A DNA stretch of 36,282 nucleotides from Deltaproteobacteria bacterium (GTDB lineage Bacteria > Desulfobacterota > Syntrophia > Syntrophales > JAFGHS01): positions 1-36,282 of the forward strand of contig JAFGLN010000069.1 of NCBI GenBank assembly GCA_016928025.1. The letters run 5' to 3'. How positions within the stretch are numbered: the first letter of the stretch is position 1; each line of letters starts with the position of its first letter. The position numbers were made by a program, and so were the translations under genes. The notes under the pieces were generated by a model that was not told where the DNA came from, did no database searches, and saw nothing but the letters and a program-made list of their open reading frames with translations. Below are positions 12,585 through 21,280 of the stretch, one piece after another.

Positions 12585-12610
12585 ATTTCCACCTATTTAT
12601 TGATATCAAT

Positions 12611-14788
12611 CTACAACAGGCTACGAAGAAATTCGCGGGCGTCACCAATGCTTGTCAGACAATATTTTAACCCGCTATGGATCGGACCGACATGAATACG
12701 ATAGGCATCTTCCGGCAGTGCTGCAAACATTTCCACGTTCGTACTATCATCACCCATGGCTAAGACAATTCCCCCATGAACGTTATTCAATATTTGGCGT
12801 ACGGCGGCACCTTTGTGGACACCGTGCATCCTTACCTCGATTAGTTTGTCCCCCTGCAGGACTTCAACAGGAAGATTTGAAAGCAAACCCATCAAATGGA
12901 TCCGGAGTTCGCTCGCTTGGAGAGTACTGAATTCAATATCAGCGTTCCCATAACACCAGGCAACCGACGCCGTTTTATCCTCGACAAACGTACCCGGCGT
13001 GCGCCCTACGTAGTGGATCATGATGTCCAATACCTGCCTTTTCCACTGGTTGTCCAACTCCTCCACAAGCAGCTTCCACTCCTGGCTGGTTGGACGGAGC
13101 CAAAGACCGTCTTCCGCATATAGATTTACGGGGAGGGCCCCAAACCATTTTTCGAGATCGCCGCGGAGGCATCCGCTCAAGATGTATACATGTGTTGCGG
13201 ATCGCTGGGAAAGTTCTTTGATAAGTTGATAAAGTTCTTCATCAGGAAAAGTCAACTTATCATAAAGATCGAATGTAGCCAGAGTTCCATCGTAATCAAG
13301 CAGCAAATGAAGCTCGTTTGCCGCTCGAAGCCGGTCTGTCAATTCTCCGATAACGGCGACGGGATCACACAGCAAGTCAGGACTCACACTGATTTTGGGA
13401 ATCTCTTCAAATGCCTGCAAAAATGATCTCACCCAGCGATGGACATTGTAGTTCGTTACGCGTTGCCTTAAGGTCCACATCCGGCTTTGCCTTTCAGCCG
13501 GATACATCTCCAAGGCTTGCTTAAAAGCATCTGCGACCTGATCGATATCATACGGATTGACTCTTATCGCCTCTCCCAACTCAGCGGCAGCACCCGCAAA
13601 TTCACTTAGGACTAAAACACCGTCATCATCAATGCGGCTTGCGCAAAATTCCTTGGCTACCAGATTGAGCCCATCACGCAAAGGAGTTACGACCATGACA
13701 TCGGCAACCCGATACAGAGCAACAACTTCCTCACGGCTGAGTGATCGATACATGGAATGGATGGGCACGGCGCTGACCGTACCAAAGCGTCCGTTAATCC
13801 TGCCCAGCAGTTCTTCAACCTGCCGACGTAATGTCTTGTATTGACCAATTCCCGATCGGCTGGGAACGGCGACCTGAATAAATCTTACTTTCTCTTGCAT
13901 TTCGGGATTTTTTTCGAGGAATCTCTCGAAGGCCAGCATCCGACGCGGGATTCCTTTGGTGTAGTCAAGTCGATCAATGGCGACAAATATCTTATGCGGC
14001 AATGCTTCTTCCCGTATCTTCTCAACCTCTGCCTGCACACGAGGGGTGTCTGCAAGTTTGGAAAAACCTTCCGCATCAATACCCATTGGAAAGGCGCCAA
14101 ATCTGATCTCACGTCCTTGATATGTTAGCTGATCCACATGGGCCTCGACGCCCAGAACCCGCAGGAGCGTCCCTGTAAAGTGCCTCATATAAGAAAGGGT
14201 GTGGAAGCCGACCAGATCGGCGCCCAGGAGGCCTTCGAGAATTGCTTTGCGCCAGGGAAGAATACGAAAGACTTCCGATGAAGGAAACGGAATGTGTAAA
14301 AAGAAACCGATTCTTGCATTCGGCAACCGCTCCCGCAGCATCTGCGGCAACAGCATCAAGTGATAATCCTGTACCCAAATAATATCACCCGCTTGGTACT
14401 CGGATGCGACAATGTCAGCGAATCGTTCATTGACCTGGCGGTAAACCCCGAAGTCCTGGGATTCGATAATAACCCGGTCGATCAAATAATGACAAAGGGG
14501 CCAGAGAACACCGTTCGAAAATCCTTCATAATAGCGTTTATGTTCCTTTGGCGTTAAATAGACCGGCACGGATCGCATATCGTTCAGTTGCTGTTCAAGC
14601 GTTTTAAGCTGTATGTCATTAAGCCTCGATACATCTCCCGGCCATCCGAACCAAAGCCCCTGACTTTCCTGATGAGGTCCCCACAATCCGGTGGCCAGGC
14701 CGCCCGCACTCGGTTCAATAACTATTTGTTTCCGTTCCAATTTTATGGTTATCGGTAATCGATTCGAAACGATGATTATTCTGGACAT
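12611..14788 (-). CDS. otsAB: Bifunctional trehalose-6-P synthase/phosphatase
   Basis: A 725-residue fusion of OtsA and OtsB. Residues 1 to about 465 are the GT20 synthase: VSNRLPI at 7, PSAGGL at 26, [10 protein letters not shown] at 139, the phosphate-binding Arg273/Lys278 in DRLDYTKG, and Asp372 in [12 protein letters not shown]. From about 490 a HAD trehalose-phosphatase follows, with [12 protein letters not shown] carrying nucleophile Asp498 and acid/base Asp500, and the metal motif MGDDST near the C-terminus. The second phosphatase motif reads ILSGC (Cys540), where the family normally has SGR. The protein makes trehalose from a nucleotide-glucose and glucose-6-phosphate and then removes the phosphate. 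It is first in the minus-strand block, with GAGGTG 6 nt before the ATG. The symbol denotes the fused activities. Confidence 0.95.
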   Translation of the reverse strand: MSRIIIVSNRLPITIKLERKQIVIEPSAGGLATGLWGPHQESQGLWFGWPGDVSRLNDIQLKTLEQQLNDMRSVPVYLTPKEHKRYYEGFSNGVLWPLCHYLIDRVIIESQDFGVYRQVNERFADIVASEYQAGDIIWVQDYHLMLLPQMLRERLPNARIGFFLHIPFPSSEVFRILPWRKAILEGLLGADLVGFHTLSYMRHFTGTLLRVLGVEAHVDQLTYQGREIRFGAFPMGIDAEGFSKLADTPRVQAEVEKIREEALPHKIFVAIDRLDYTKGIPRRMLAFERFLEKNPEMQEKVRFIQVAVPSRSGIGQYKTLRRQVEELLGRINGRFGTVSAVPIHSMYRSLSREEVVALYRVADVMVVTPLRDGLNLVAKEFCASRIDDDGVLVLSEFAGAAAELGEAIRVNPYDIDQVADAFKQALEMYPAERQSRMWTLRQRVTNYNVHRWVRSFLQAFEEIPKISVSPDLLCDPVAVIGELTDRLRAANELHLLLDYDGTLATFDLYDKLTFPDEELYQLIKELSQRSATHVYILSGCLRGDLEKWFGALPVNLYAEDGLWLRPTSQEWKLLVEELDNQWKRQVLDIMIHYVGRTPGTFVEDKTASVAWCYGNADIEFSTLQASELRIHLMGLLSNLPVEVLQGDKLIEVRMHGVHKGAAVRQILNNVHGGIVLAMGDDSTNVEMFAALPEDAYRIHVGPIHSGLKYCLTSIGDAREFLRSLL

Positions 14789-14822
14789 TTAGCACCTCAT
14801 TCATATAAATACAGGTTATCGA

Positions 14823-14913
14823 AACCCGTTAATCGTAAAAAGCAACCCGTTCTCGGAATATCGAAAAACGTTCATCGTTAGTTGTCACGCGTATTTTCCT
14901 GTCAAGACGCGTA
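14823..14913 (-). promoter_or_regulatory. Candidate control region of the trehalose operon
   Basis: On the minus strand a perfect TTGACA (14900-14905) could be a -35 box upstream of otsAB, but the matching -10 is poor (near 14877-14882). Two ACGCGT palindromes (14887-14892 and 14907-14912) flank it exactly 20 bp apart, two helical turns. Nearer the gene, AACGGGTT occurs twice in the same orientation (14844-14851 and 14823-14830), 21 bp apart. These look like paired regulator sites. No regulator gene is adjacent, and the assignment rests on spacing alone. Confidence 0.3.
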
Positions 14914-15200
14914 GCCCGGCATTCGTGGGTCGGATTGTTTGTTAAATATCTTCAATTAACGGATGTCTGCACCGTTTGTTTTATGAAATCTGCCGCCATC
15001 ATGCGGAGACAACGGATATTCCGGCTGGCCTATTTTGCTTCGGTTATTGAATCAAGATCGATCTTAAATGAATGTCAGGTTTATTGAATCACTATAACTT
15101 AAATGAAACGCCTCGAGACATGAATTTGTTTATAAGGGGGCAAGGATGTTGTATCGAGTTAATAACAATCGGTTACCAATGCTAACATGTCGAGGGAAAA

Positions 15201-15232
15201 GGTTCGGGACTCTGATCCCCGTCCCCTGAACC
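15201..15232. repeat. Isolated intergenic hairpin
   Basis: GGTTC+GGGAC (15201-15210) pairs with GTCCC (15221-15225) and GAACC (15228-15232), with a 2-nt CT bulge and a 10-nt loop. It is not followed by a T-run and is about 270 nt before hrpA and 410 nt before otsAB, so it is neither an obvious terminator nor a leader element. Confidence 0.45.
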
Positions 15233-15419
15233 CAAAACCTGATACCTCAGTATTTATTTAATAATTTTAAGTAATTTACACATTTGTTTCCCAAAAATCA
15301 ACCCTTTTCTTTCTGATCAACGTTCGTCCTTGTTTCCTTTATCTTTTCACTGATTGACAGAAACAACTGTTTCATGAAATACAGGATTAAATGAATCCGA
15401 ACGGGAGACCGGCAACAAT

Positions 15420-15489
15420 TGACAGGCAATAAAATCGACAGGATCAGAAGCAAGCATCATCCTGGTAACTCATAACCGATTGCCTGTCA
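15420..15489 (+). repeat. Inverted repeat in the hrpA leader
   Basis: TGACAGGCAAT (15420-15430) is matched by its exact reverse complement at 15479-15489. Inside, CAGGAT (15439-15444) pairs with ATCCTG (15459-15464). The transcript could fold into a nested stem of 11 + 6 bp ending 16 nt before the hrpA ATG. That ATG has no recognisable Shine-Dalgarno. A regulatory leader or a protein-binding dyad are both possible. Confidence 0.5.
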
Positions 15490-15505
15490 GTACTTTCTTA
15501 CTGAT

Positions 15506-18500
15506 ATGTCAGATTTTAAGGACAAATTTTTTCAAAAAAAGCAACCAATGCCCCGGCGTCATCGGCCGAAGCGCCCCATCAATCCACCCAATATCACTTA
15601 CCTGTCGGCTCTTCCCATTACAAGGAAGAAGGATGAAATTATCGATGCCATCAAAAAAAATCAGGTTGTTGTGATCACCGGGGAAACCGGTTCCGGAAAG
15701 ACGACCCAGATTCCCAAAATGTGCCTTGAGGCGGGCCGGGGTCAAAAGGGCCTAATCGGCTGCACGCAGCCTCGGCGCGTGGCCGCCGTCATGATTGCCC
15801 ACAGGATTGCTGAAGAGTTGGGTGAGACCGTCGGCAATACGGTCGGTTATAAAATCCGGTTTGAAGACCGGGGCGGTAGAAATCAATGCATTAAAATTAT
15901 GACCGACGGCATTCTTTTGATGGAAGCCCAGGCCGATCCTCTCCTTCGCGCCTACGACACCATCATCGTTGATGAAGCCCATGAGAGAAGCCTCAACATT
16001 GATTTCATTTTAGGTATTCTAAAAAAAATCCTGCACCGAAGACCCGAACTCAAAGTGATCATAACATCGGCCACCATCGACACGGAGAAATTTTCACAGG
16101 CTTTCGATCATGCACCGATTGTTGAAGTCTCCGGACGAACCTATCCCGTGGAGGTACATTATGCCCCCATTACTGCGAATACGGAAGATGAGGAAGATGC
16201 CTCCTATGTGGAAGGAGCCGTCAATGCCGTTATAAAACTGCGGGACGAAGGCCATCGTCAGGATATCCTGGTCTTTATGCCTGCGGAGCGAGACATCCGT
16301 GAGTTCTGCGACCTGATGGAAGGCAAACAATTTTCGGACTGCAAGGCACTGCCCATGTTTGCCCGCCTACCCCGGGAAGAGCAGCTGAGGGTTTTTCAAC
16401 CGGCAAACGTGCAGAAAATCATTGTGGCCACCAATATCGCCGAGACGTCCGTCACCATTCCCGGCATCCATTTTGTCATCGATACGGGATATGCCCGCAT
16501 CTCTCAATACAATTCCCGAACCCGGACAACCAGTCTGCCGATTAAATCCATTTCGCAAAGCAGCGCCGATCAGCGAAAAGGCCGTTGCGGCCGCATGGCA
16601 AACGGCGTCTGCATCCGCCTGTATGACGAAAGGGCCTTCGAGCAAATGCCTCTTTATACGGAGCCCGAAATTCTCCGTTCCAATCTGGCCGAGGTTATCC
16701 TGCGGATGCTCTTTCTGAATCTTTCCGATATTTCGACCTTTCCGTTCATCGACCGTCCGAATCCAAGAAATATCAAAGACGCCATCGATCTCCTCATTGA
16801 ACTCGGAGCGGTTCAAGTAAAGCCGAAAGCCGACAAAATCAATGTCAAACAGCTTATGCTGACGCAAAAAGGCCGCCTGATGGCCGGCATGCCTCTGGAT
16901 CCGCGCATTTCCTGTGTGATTATCGAGGCAAAAAAGGAAGGATGTCTGCAGGAAGTTAAAATTATCGCCGCAGCTCTGAGTATCCAGGATCCCCGTGAGC
17001 GGCCACTGGAAAATGAGACAACCGCCGACCGTATCCATAAAACCTTTAAAGATCCCGCTTCCGATTTCGTTACACTTCTGAATATCTGGAATCATTACCA
17101 GAAAATTCGGAAAGAATCGAATTCACGTAACCAACTGCGCAAGTTCTGCAAAGAACACTTTCTGTCCTTCAAAAGGATGCGGGAATGGGAAGACGTGCAT
17201 GACCAGATAGGCCAAATTGTTGAGGAACAGAATGATATCATCCGGCCCGACGTCCCTGCCGACAAAGAAATGCTCCCTAAATATGACGCTGTCCATAAAT
17301 CCATTCTCAGCGGGTTTTTATCGAACATCGCCGTTAAAAAAGAGAAAAATATCTATACGGCGACAAAAGGCCGACAAGCAATGATCTTTCCGGGTTCCGG
17401 CCTATTCGGCAAAGGGGCCGACTGGATCGTAGCGGCGGAAATGGTCGAAACGTCGCGCCTGTTTGCCCGGACGGCGGCCAATATCGACAGCGACTGGCTG
17501 GAAGCACTGGGTGGTCCGCTCTGCCGGTCAACATACTCAGAGCCGCACTGGGAGAAGAACCGTGGTGAGGTCGTCGCCTATGAACAAGTTACCCTTTTCG
17601 GTCTGGTCATTGTCCCACGGCGAGCTGTTTCTTATGGCCCCATCGATCCGGGGGAAGCATCGAAAATATTTATTCGAAGTGCCCTGGTCGATGGCAACGT
17701 TAAAATTCCCCTACCGTTTCTGGCCCATAACCAGGCCCTCATCAAACGTATTTCCGATATGGAAGAAAAAATCCGGAGGCGCGACCTGCTCGTCGGCGAA
17801 GAGATCATGGCCCAATTTTACGAATCAAAAATTCCCGGTGTTTATGATATCCGCACCCTCCAGAAACTCATTAAGGACCAAGGGGGCGATGGCTTTCTGA
17901 GGATGACGGAAAAAGAAATTCTCCTCAATGCACCTGATCCCGAAACCATTGCTCTGTTTCCTGATGAGGTCAAGCTGGGAAATGTGGCCCTTCCCTGTTC
18001 GTATCGCTTCTCACCGTCGACGCCTGATGACGGTGCCACCATTAAAATACCCGTCCAGCTGATGCCAATGATCCCCCTGGATGCCATCGACTGGGCGGTG
18101 CCCGGTCTTTTACGGGGAAAAATCACCGCCCTCGTCAAGGGCCTGCCCAAAGAATATCGAAAAAAGCTGCAACCAATCGATCAGACTTGCAGCACCCTAT
18201 ATGAAACCCTGGCACCCCAAATACAACCGCTCCCATCCGTTCAGGAAAACGACAAAAGTCCCGAACTGACGAAAGCTCTTTCCGACAAGGGGCCTCTGAT
18301 CAACGAACTGGCGAAATTGATCCGTGAGCGTTTCGGTATCACCATCTCAGCCACGGCATGGCACGACGATGCCTTGGAAAACCATATCAAAACGCGTGTC
18401 GCTATCGTTGATGCCAACGGAAATGAACTGGCAAGCACGCGTGATATCGCTCAACTCCGGAATGGTTTTATCGCGGATGTCGAATCGAAGTGGTTCTCCA

Positions 18501-19408
18501 AGGCCTGCGGACAATGGGAAAAAGAAGATTTAACCGATTGGAATTTCGGCAAACTGCCGGAGGTAATCTATCTGGGAAAAAACGGTGAGGCCGTTCAGGG
18601 ATGCGCCTTTCCTGCTCTTGAAGCGCGGGGGGAATCTGTCAATATTCGGCTGTACAAAACCAGGACGGAAGCGGAAACAGCCCATAGAAAAGGCGTCGTT
18701 GCTCTGTATAAAATATACTTCAAGGATAACTTAAAGTATTTAAAGAAATCTCTTGCATTTACAGGCGAAATGAAAATATGGGCACCGCATTTATCCGGGA
18801 TCAAATCCCTTGAAAAAAGTTTGGCTGAAAAGGTCATGACAGACCTTTTCAGCCAGAACATAAGGAGTCGGGAAACCTTTTTAAAGTTGGCCGAGCAGAT
18901 GGGGCCTCAAATGCTGACTAAAGGTCAGGAGGTCTTGCAGGAGATCAGACCAATCCTGCAGGCTTATTATGAAACAATTACGGTCATTAAAAATTTAGAA
19001 AAGAGTCACGGGAGCAATTCACCTGCTCTCGACTATCTGGCCGGACTGAAGGAAGAGCTTCATTACCTGCTTCCCCATCATTTTCTCAGTTTATATAATT
19101 CGGAAAGGTTGAGCCACCTGCCCCGATATTTAAAAGCGATCGGAATCCGCGCCGAGCGGGGCCTTCTGCATCTCGAAAAAGCCTATGCGAAAGAAAAAGA
19201 GATCCGGGCCGTTACTCAAGAATACCAGCACATTCTTTCTGAATTGCCGCCCTCTATATCTGCTGATAAGAAGAGGGCTATGGATGACTTTTTGTGGATG
19301 GTTGAGGAGTATAAGGTGTCGATCTTCGCTCAGGAACTGAAAACGGCATTTCCCGTTTCCCGTAAACGCCTGGATCAGAAACTTCGAACAATAGAAGAAA
19401 TGACATAG
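15506..19408 (+). CDS. hrpA: DEAH-box ATP-dependent RNA helicase HrpA
   Basis: A 1300-residue helicase, about the full length of E. coli HrpA. Motif I is GETGSGKTTQ (59-68), motif II DEAH (156-159), motif III SAT (188-190) and motif VI QRKGRCGR (356-363). The winged-helix/ratchet and OB-type regions follow, and the long C-terminal part matches the HrpA-specific extension (DUF3418 type). Known HrpA proteins act on structured RNA and rescue stalled or collided ribosomes. It is a single-gene unit, divergent from the trehalose block and convergent with the next gene. No Shine-Dalgarno precedes the ATG at 15506. That ATG is kept because the reading frame is homologous from close to this point. Confidence 0.95.
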   Translation: MSDFKDKFFQKKQPMPRRHRPKRPINPPNITYLSALPITRKKDEIIDAIKKNQVVVITGETGSGKTTQIPKMCLEAGRGQKGLIGCTQPRRVAAVMIAHRIAEELGETVGNTVGYKIRFEDRGGRNQCIKIMTDGILLMEAQADPLLRAYDTIIVDEAHERSLNIDFILGILKKILHRRPELKVIITSATIDTEKFSQAFDHAPIVEVSGRTYPVEVHYAPITANTEDEEDASYVEGAVNAVIKLRDEGHRQDILVFMPAERDIREFCDLMEGKQFSDCKALPMFARLPREEQLRVFQPANVQKIIVATNIAETSVTIPGIHFVIDTGYARISQYNSRTRTTSLPIKSISQSSADQRKGRCGRMANGVCIRLYDERAFEQMPLYTEPEILRSNLAEVILRMLFLNLSDISTFPFIDRPNPRNIKDAIDLLIELGAVQVKPKADKINVKQLMLTQKGRLMAGMPLDPRISCVIIEAKKEGCLQEVKIIAAALSIQDPRERPLENETTADRIHKTFKDPASDFVTLLNIWNHYQKIRKESNSRNQLRKFCKEHFLSFKRMREWEDVHDQIGQIVEEQNDIIRPDVPADKEMLPKYDAVHKSILSGFLSNIAVKKEKNIYTATKGRQAMIFPGSGLFGKGADWIVAAEMVETSRLFARTAANIDSDWLEALGGPLCRSTYSEPHWEKNRGEVVAYEQVTLFGLVIVPRRAVSYGPIDPGEASKIFIRSALVDGNVKIPLPFLAHNQALIKRISDMEEKIRRRDLLVGEEIMAQFYESKIPGVYDIRTLQKLIKDQGGDGFLRMTEKEILLNAPDPETIALFPDEVKLGNVALPCSYRFSPSTPDDGATIKIPVQLMPMIPLDAIDWAVPGLLRGKITALVKGLPKEYRKKLQPIDQTCSTLYETLAPQIQPLPSVQENDKSPELTKALSDKGPLINELAKLIRERFGITISATAWHDDALENHIKTRVAIVDANGNELASTRDIAQLRNGFIADVESKWFSKACGQWEKEDLTDWNFGKLPEVIYLGKNGEAVQGCAFPALEARGESVNIRLYKTRTEAETAHRKGVVALYKIYFKDNLKYLKKSLAFTGEMKIWAPHLSGIKSLEKSLAEKVMTDLFSQNIRSRETFLKLAEQMGPQMLTKGQEVLQEIRPILQAYYETITVIKNLEKSHGSNSPALDYLAGLKEELHYLLPHHFLSLYNSERLSHLPRYLKAIGIRAERGLLHLEKAYAKEKEIRAVTQEYQHILSELPPSISADKKRAMDDFLWMVEEYKVSIFAQELKTAFPVSRKRLDQKLRTIEEMT

Positions 19409-19410
19409 AG

Positions 19411-19443
19411 CGTCAGATCGATCATGTCTTCTGATGATTTTTT
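19411..19443 (+). terminator. Probable intrinsic terminator of hrpA
   Basis: CGTCAGA (19411-19417) pairs with TCTGATG (19430-19436), with one G-T wobble and a 12-nt loop, and is followed by six T residues at 19438-19443. It lies between two convergent stop codons. Confidence 0.45.
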
Positions 19444-19450
19444 GCTTCGG

Positions 19451-20161
19451 CTATTTATTGGTGAAGGCGTGAAGCGGTAACGACCTTCCAATATAAAATG
19501 AAAGGTCAAATTTCGCTACTTTACTGAGCATCCCTAATTGATGATTTTTACATTGTTCAAAGGAAAGCTCCACCAAATCCTTATTCTGATAAGCCAGACA
19601 GGCATCATAGGTTTCGATGGTTTCACCATGCTTTTTTTCGGTTTCCGGTACTCTTTGGCTTTCCGCGACAAACAGATACAGCTTCTGTTTTGGGCCGATT
19701 TTGATCAGTTTGATAATGGAAAAAGAATAATTGTATTCATACCCGACATTGTTCCACAATAAATAGTTGTTCCTTTTCGAATAGGTCAAACTATCCAACG
19801 GCTTTGTCGGATATCTTCCCTGAACAACCGCTTCAAGATTGTCATTCTTCACCAGATCCGACACGAGAGTGAGGTACGTCGCCAAGCCCAGATTATAGTC
19901 CATTTGCGGTTTCCCTATTTTATGCTTGGGATGGTAAAACATTTTTACCTGCATGGCCAATTGGTGGAAGTCCTCCTCGTCTTTTGTTAAAACGACATCC
20001 GGTTTTAGATGACTTCCCTGGGAATGGGAAATAACTTTTGATATTAATCGTGACGCTTCTAACGTGTCTTTCAAACCGGCCACACCAACTCCGGATCCGC
20101 CGGAAATCGATTTTTCGATAATGTCTTTAACCGTTGTCTTCTCTTCTTGTTTATTTATCAT
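19451..20161 (-). CDS. Unrecognised cytoplasmic protein
   Basis: I do not recognise this family. From the ATG at 20161 it is 236 residues. An in-frame ATG at 20233 would give 260, but the extra segment looks like poor coding sequence, and GAGTGG precedes 20161. The protein has a glycine-rich stretch near the N-terminus (ISGGSGVGVAG), no signal peptide, no membrane segment and a mixed alpha/beta composition with many Lys and Tyr. Aromatic-rich strands occupy the middle (LLWNNVGYEYNYSFSIIKLIKI). It could be an effector- or stress-associated orphan, but nothing in the sequence shows a catalytic motif. It is convergent with hrpA and stands 140 bp from the upstream secreted-protein gene on the same strand. 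Confidence 0.65.
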   Translation of the reverse strand: MINKQEEKTTVKDIIEKSISGGSGVGVAGLKDTLEASRLISKVISHSQGSHLKPDVVLTKDEEDFHQLAMQVKMFYHPKHKIGKPQMDYNLGLATYLTLVSDLVKNDNLEAVVQGRYPTKPLDSLTYSKRNNYLLWNNVGYEYNYSFSIIKLIKIGPKQKLYLFVAESQRVPETEKKHGETIETYDACLAYQNKDLVELSFEQCKNHQLGMLSKVAKFDLSFYIGRSLPLHAFTNK

Positions 20162-20373
20162 GGTCCACTCAATTTTCTGACGTGACGATAGTGCAATAGC
20201 GTTGTGCTTCCGGACATATAAGGCCGTAAACATTTAGAGCCCCAATATTCAGGGCAACGGTTTTGTCAAAAAGGAAATCCCTATGGATAATTTGAGAGCA
20301 CTATCACAAGGCGTTCTCTCATTCAAGTACGAATAAGATAAAACTCACCTTAATCCGACTGGGATGGTCGGCA

Positions 20374-21252
20374 TTAATTTATGTTTCGCCGGATAACTTC
20401 AGCAATGGATCGGCTCATTTTTATAACATCATCGAATAATTCTGATTCTCCGACGGATATGAACTGCTTTTCGAAGATGATATCCCGTTGGGCGATATCC
20501 ACAACTTTGCAATTTGTCACAATCATCGCACCCCGCTTATCGACGTTGCCGGCAATTACAAAATTTACCCCCAAGCCGGAGCCGATTCGGATAATGTTAT
20601 CAACCTTGTCATCTTGACGAAGACTTCGGGCTGTCAGAAATAATTCCAAGTCTTTTTTCCCCATTATGGCAAATGACGTTCTAATTTCTTGAGAATTGAT
20701 CAAAACGTTCGCCACCATACCTCCATATTTGGTGGCATCGATACTAAGGGGAATAAAATGAAAAACACAAACATTAACCTTAACGGGAACAGCCTGCTTA
20801 TTCAAAGTTACATCCGGTTTTGTCGTCTCGGGTCCTGCAGCGTGATCTAATTGAGTGGAGGCAGGAAGGGGCGGGGGCATAAAAGCCTTCACCATAAATT
20901 TATAACGGGCGGAAACCACGTATCCATTGCGACTATAATGGTAATAGGCCCTGACCTCGTATTTTCCCGGAGGTGGAGATTGAAAGGTTAAGACACCCTG
21001 GTTTGTTCCTTTAGGGATGTAATCATAGTTACCACCGTCATCTTCGGCGGCTCCTTCCGGCACGATACATATCCAGTCCCGCCTATGGCCGGGTGCATTA
21101 AAATAATGAACTTGAATTGATTCACCTGCAAAATAGATGTCCTTGTTCGTCTTTATCCGCGGCTCAGCATCGGCTAAAGCCACCTGGCAGCATAAAGCAA
21201 CCAAATACAAAAGAATCATGAAATATCGAATCTTGGGATTGGCTAACGGCAT
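20374..21252 (-). CDS. Secreted protein, Ig-like plus FlgO/CsgG-like regions
   Basis: A 292-residue exported protein. The ATG at 21252 has AGGAAG 6 nt upstream and begins a clean signal peptide (basic RYF, hydrophobic MILLYLVALCCQVALA, cleavage likely after ALA). A longer frame from 21291 lacks a ribosome-binding site. Residues about 35-125 form a beta-sandwich-like domain with YFAGESIQVHYFNAPGHRRDW and PPGKYEVRAYYHYS. After a proline-rich linker (MPPPLP), the C-terminal 120 residues resemble the FlgO/CsgG/TolB-N type fold: LELFLTARSLRQDDKV, IGSGLGVNFVIAGNV and VVDIAQRDIIFEKQF. Such domains are found in periplasmic or outer-membrane-associated proteins. It follows the LOG-family gene by 28 nt and is probably co-transcribed. 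The function is unknown and the domain assignments are by eye. Confidence 0.75.
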   Translation of the reverse strand: MPLANPKIRYFMILLYLVALCCQVALADAEPRIKTNKDIYFAGESIQVHYFNAPGHRRDWICIVPEGAAEDDGGNYDYIPKGTNQGVLTFQSPPPGKYEVRAYYHYSRNGYVVSARYKFMVKAFMPPPLPASTQLDHAAGPETTKPDVTLNKQAVPVKVNVCVFHFIPLSIDATKYGGMVANVLINSQEIRTSFAIMGKKDLELFLTARSLRQDDKVDNIIRIGSGLGVNFVIAGNVDKRGAMIVTNCKVVDIAQRDIIFEKQFISVGESELFDDVIKMSRSIAEVIRRNIN

Positions 21253-21280
21253 TTGATTCTTCCTGCATCGCTTGACAAGA

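Larger units (their letters stand above)
14789..15505. other. 717-bp intergenic region between divergent otsAB and hrpA
   Basis: No ORF with a credible ribosome-binding site and no tRNA or riboswitch that I recognise. The left part should hold the promoter of the trehalose block and contains repeated short motifs (listed separately). The middle holds an isolated hairpin at 15201-15232. The right part contains TTGACA at 15354-15359 and 15419-15424, but neither has a convincing -10 box on the plus strand, and an inverted repeat lies just before hrpA. Confidence 0.5.

Noticed and set aside
14981..15090. 34-codon plus-strand frame in the otsAB-hrpA gap
   Set aside because: No Shine-Dalgarno and no similarity that I can recognise.
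15201..15232. tRNA-like GGTTC arm
   Set aside because: No acceptor, D or anticodon arms around it; only a hairpin.
16367..17095. 242-codon minus-strand frame inside hrpA
   Set aside because: Mirrors the helicase core region; no recognisable domain.
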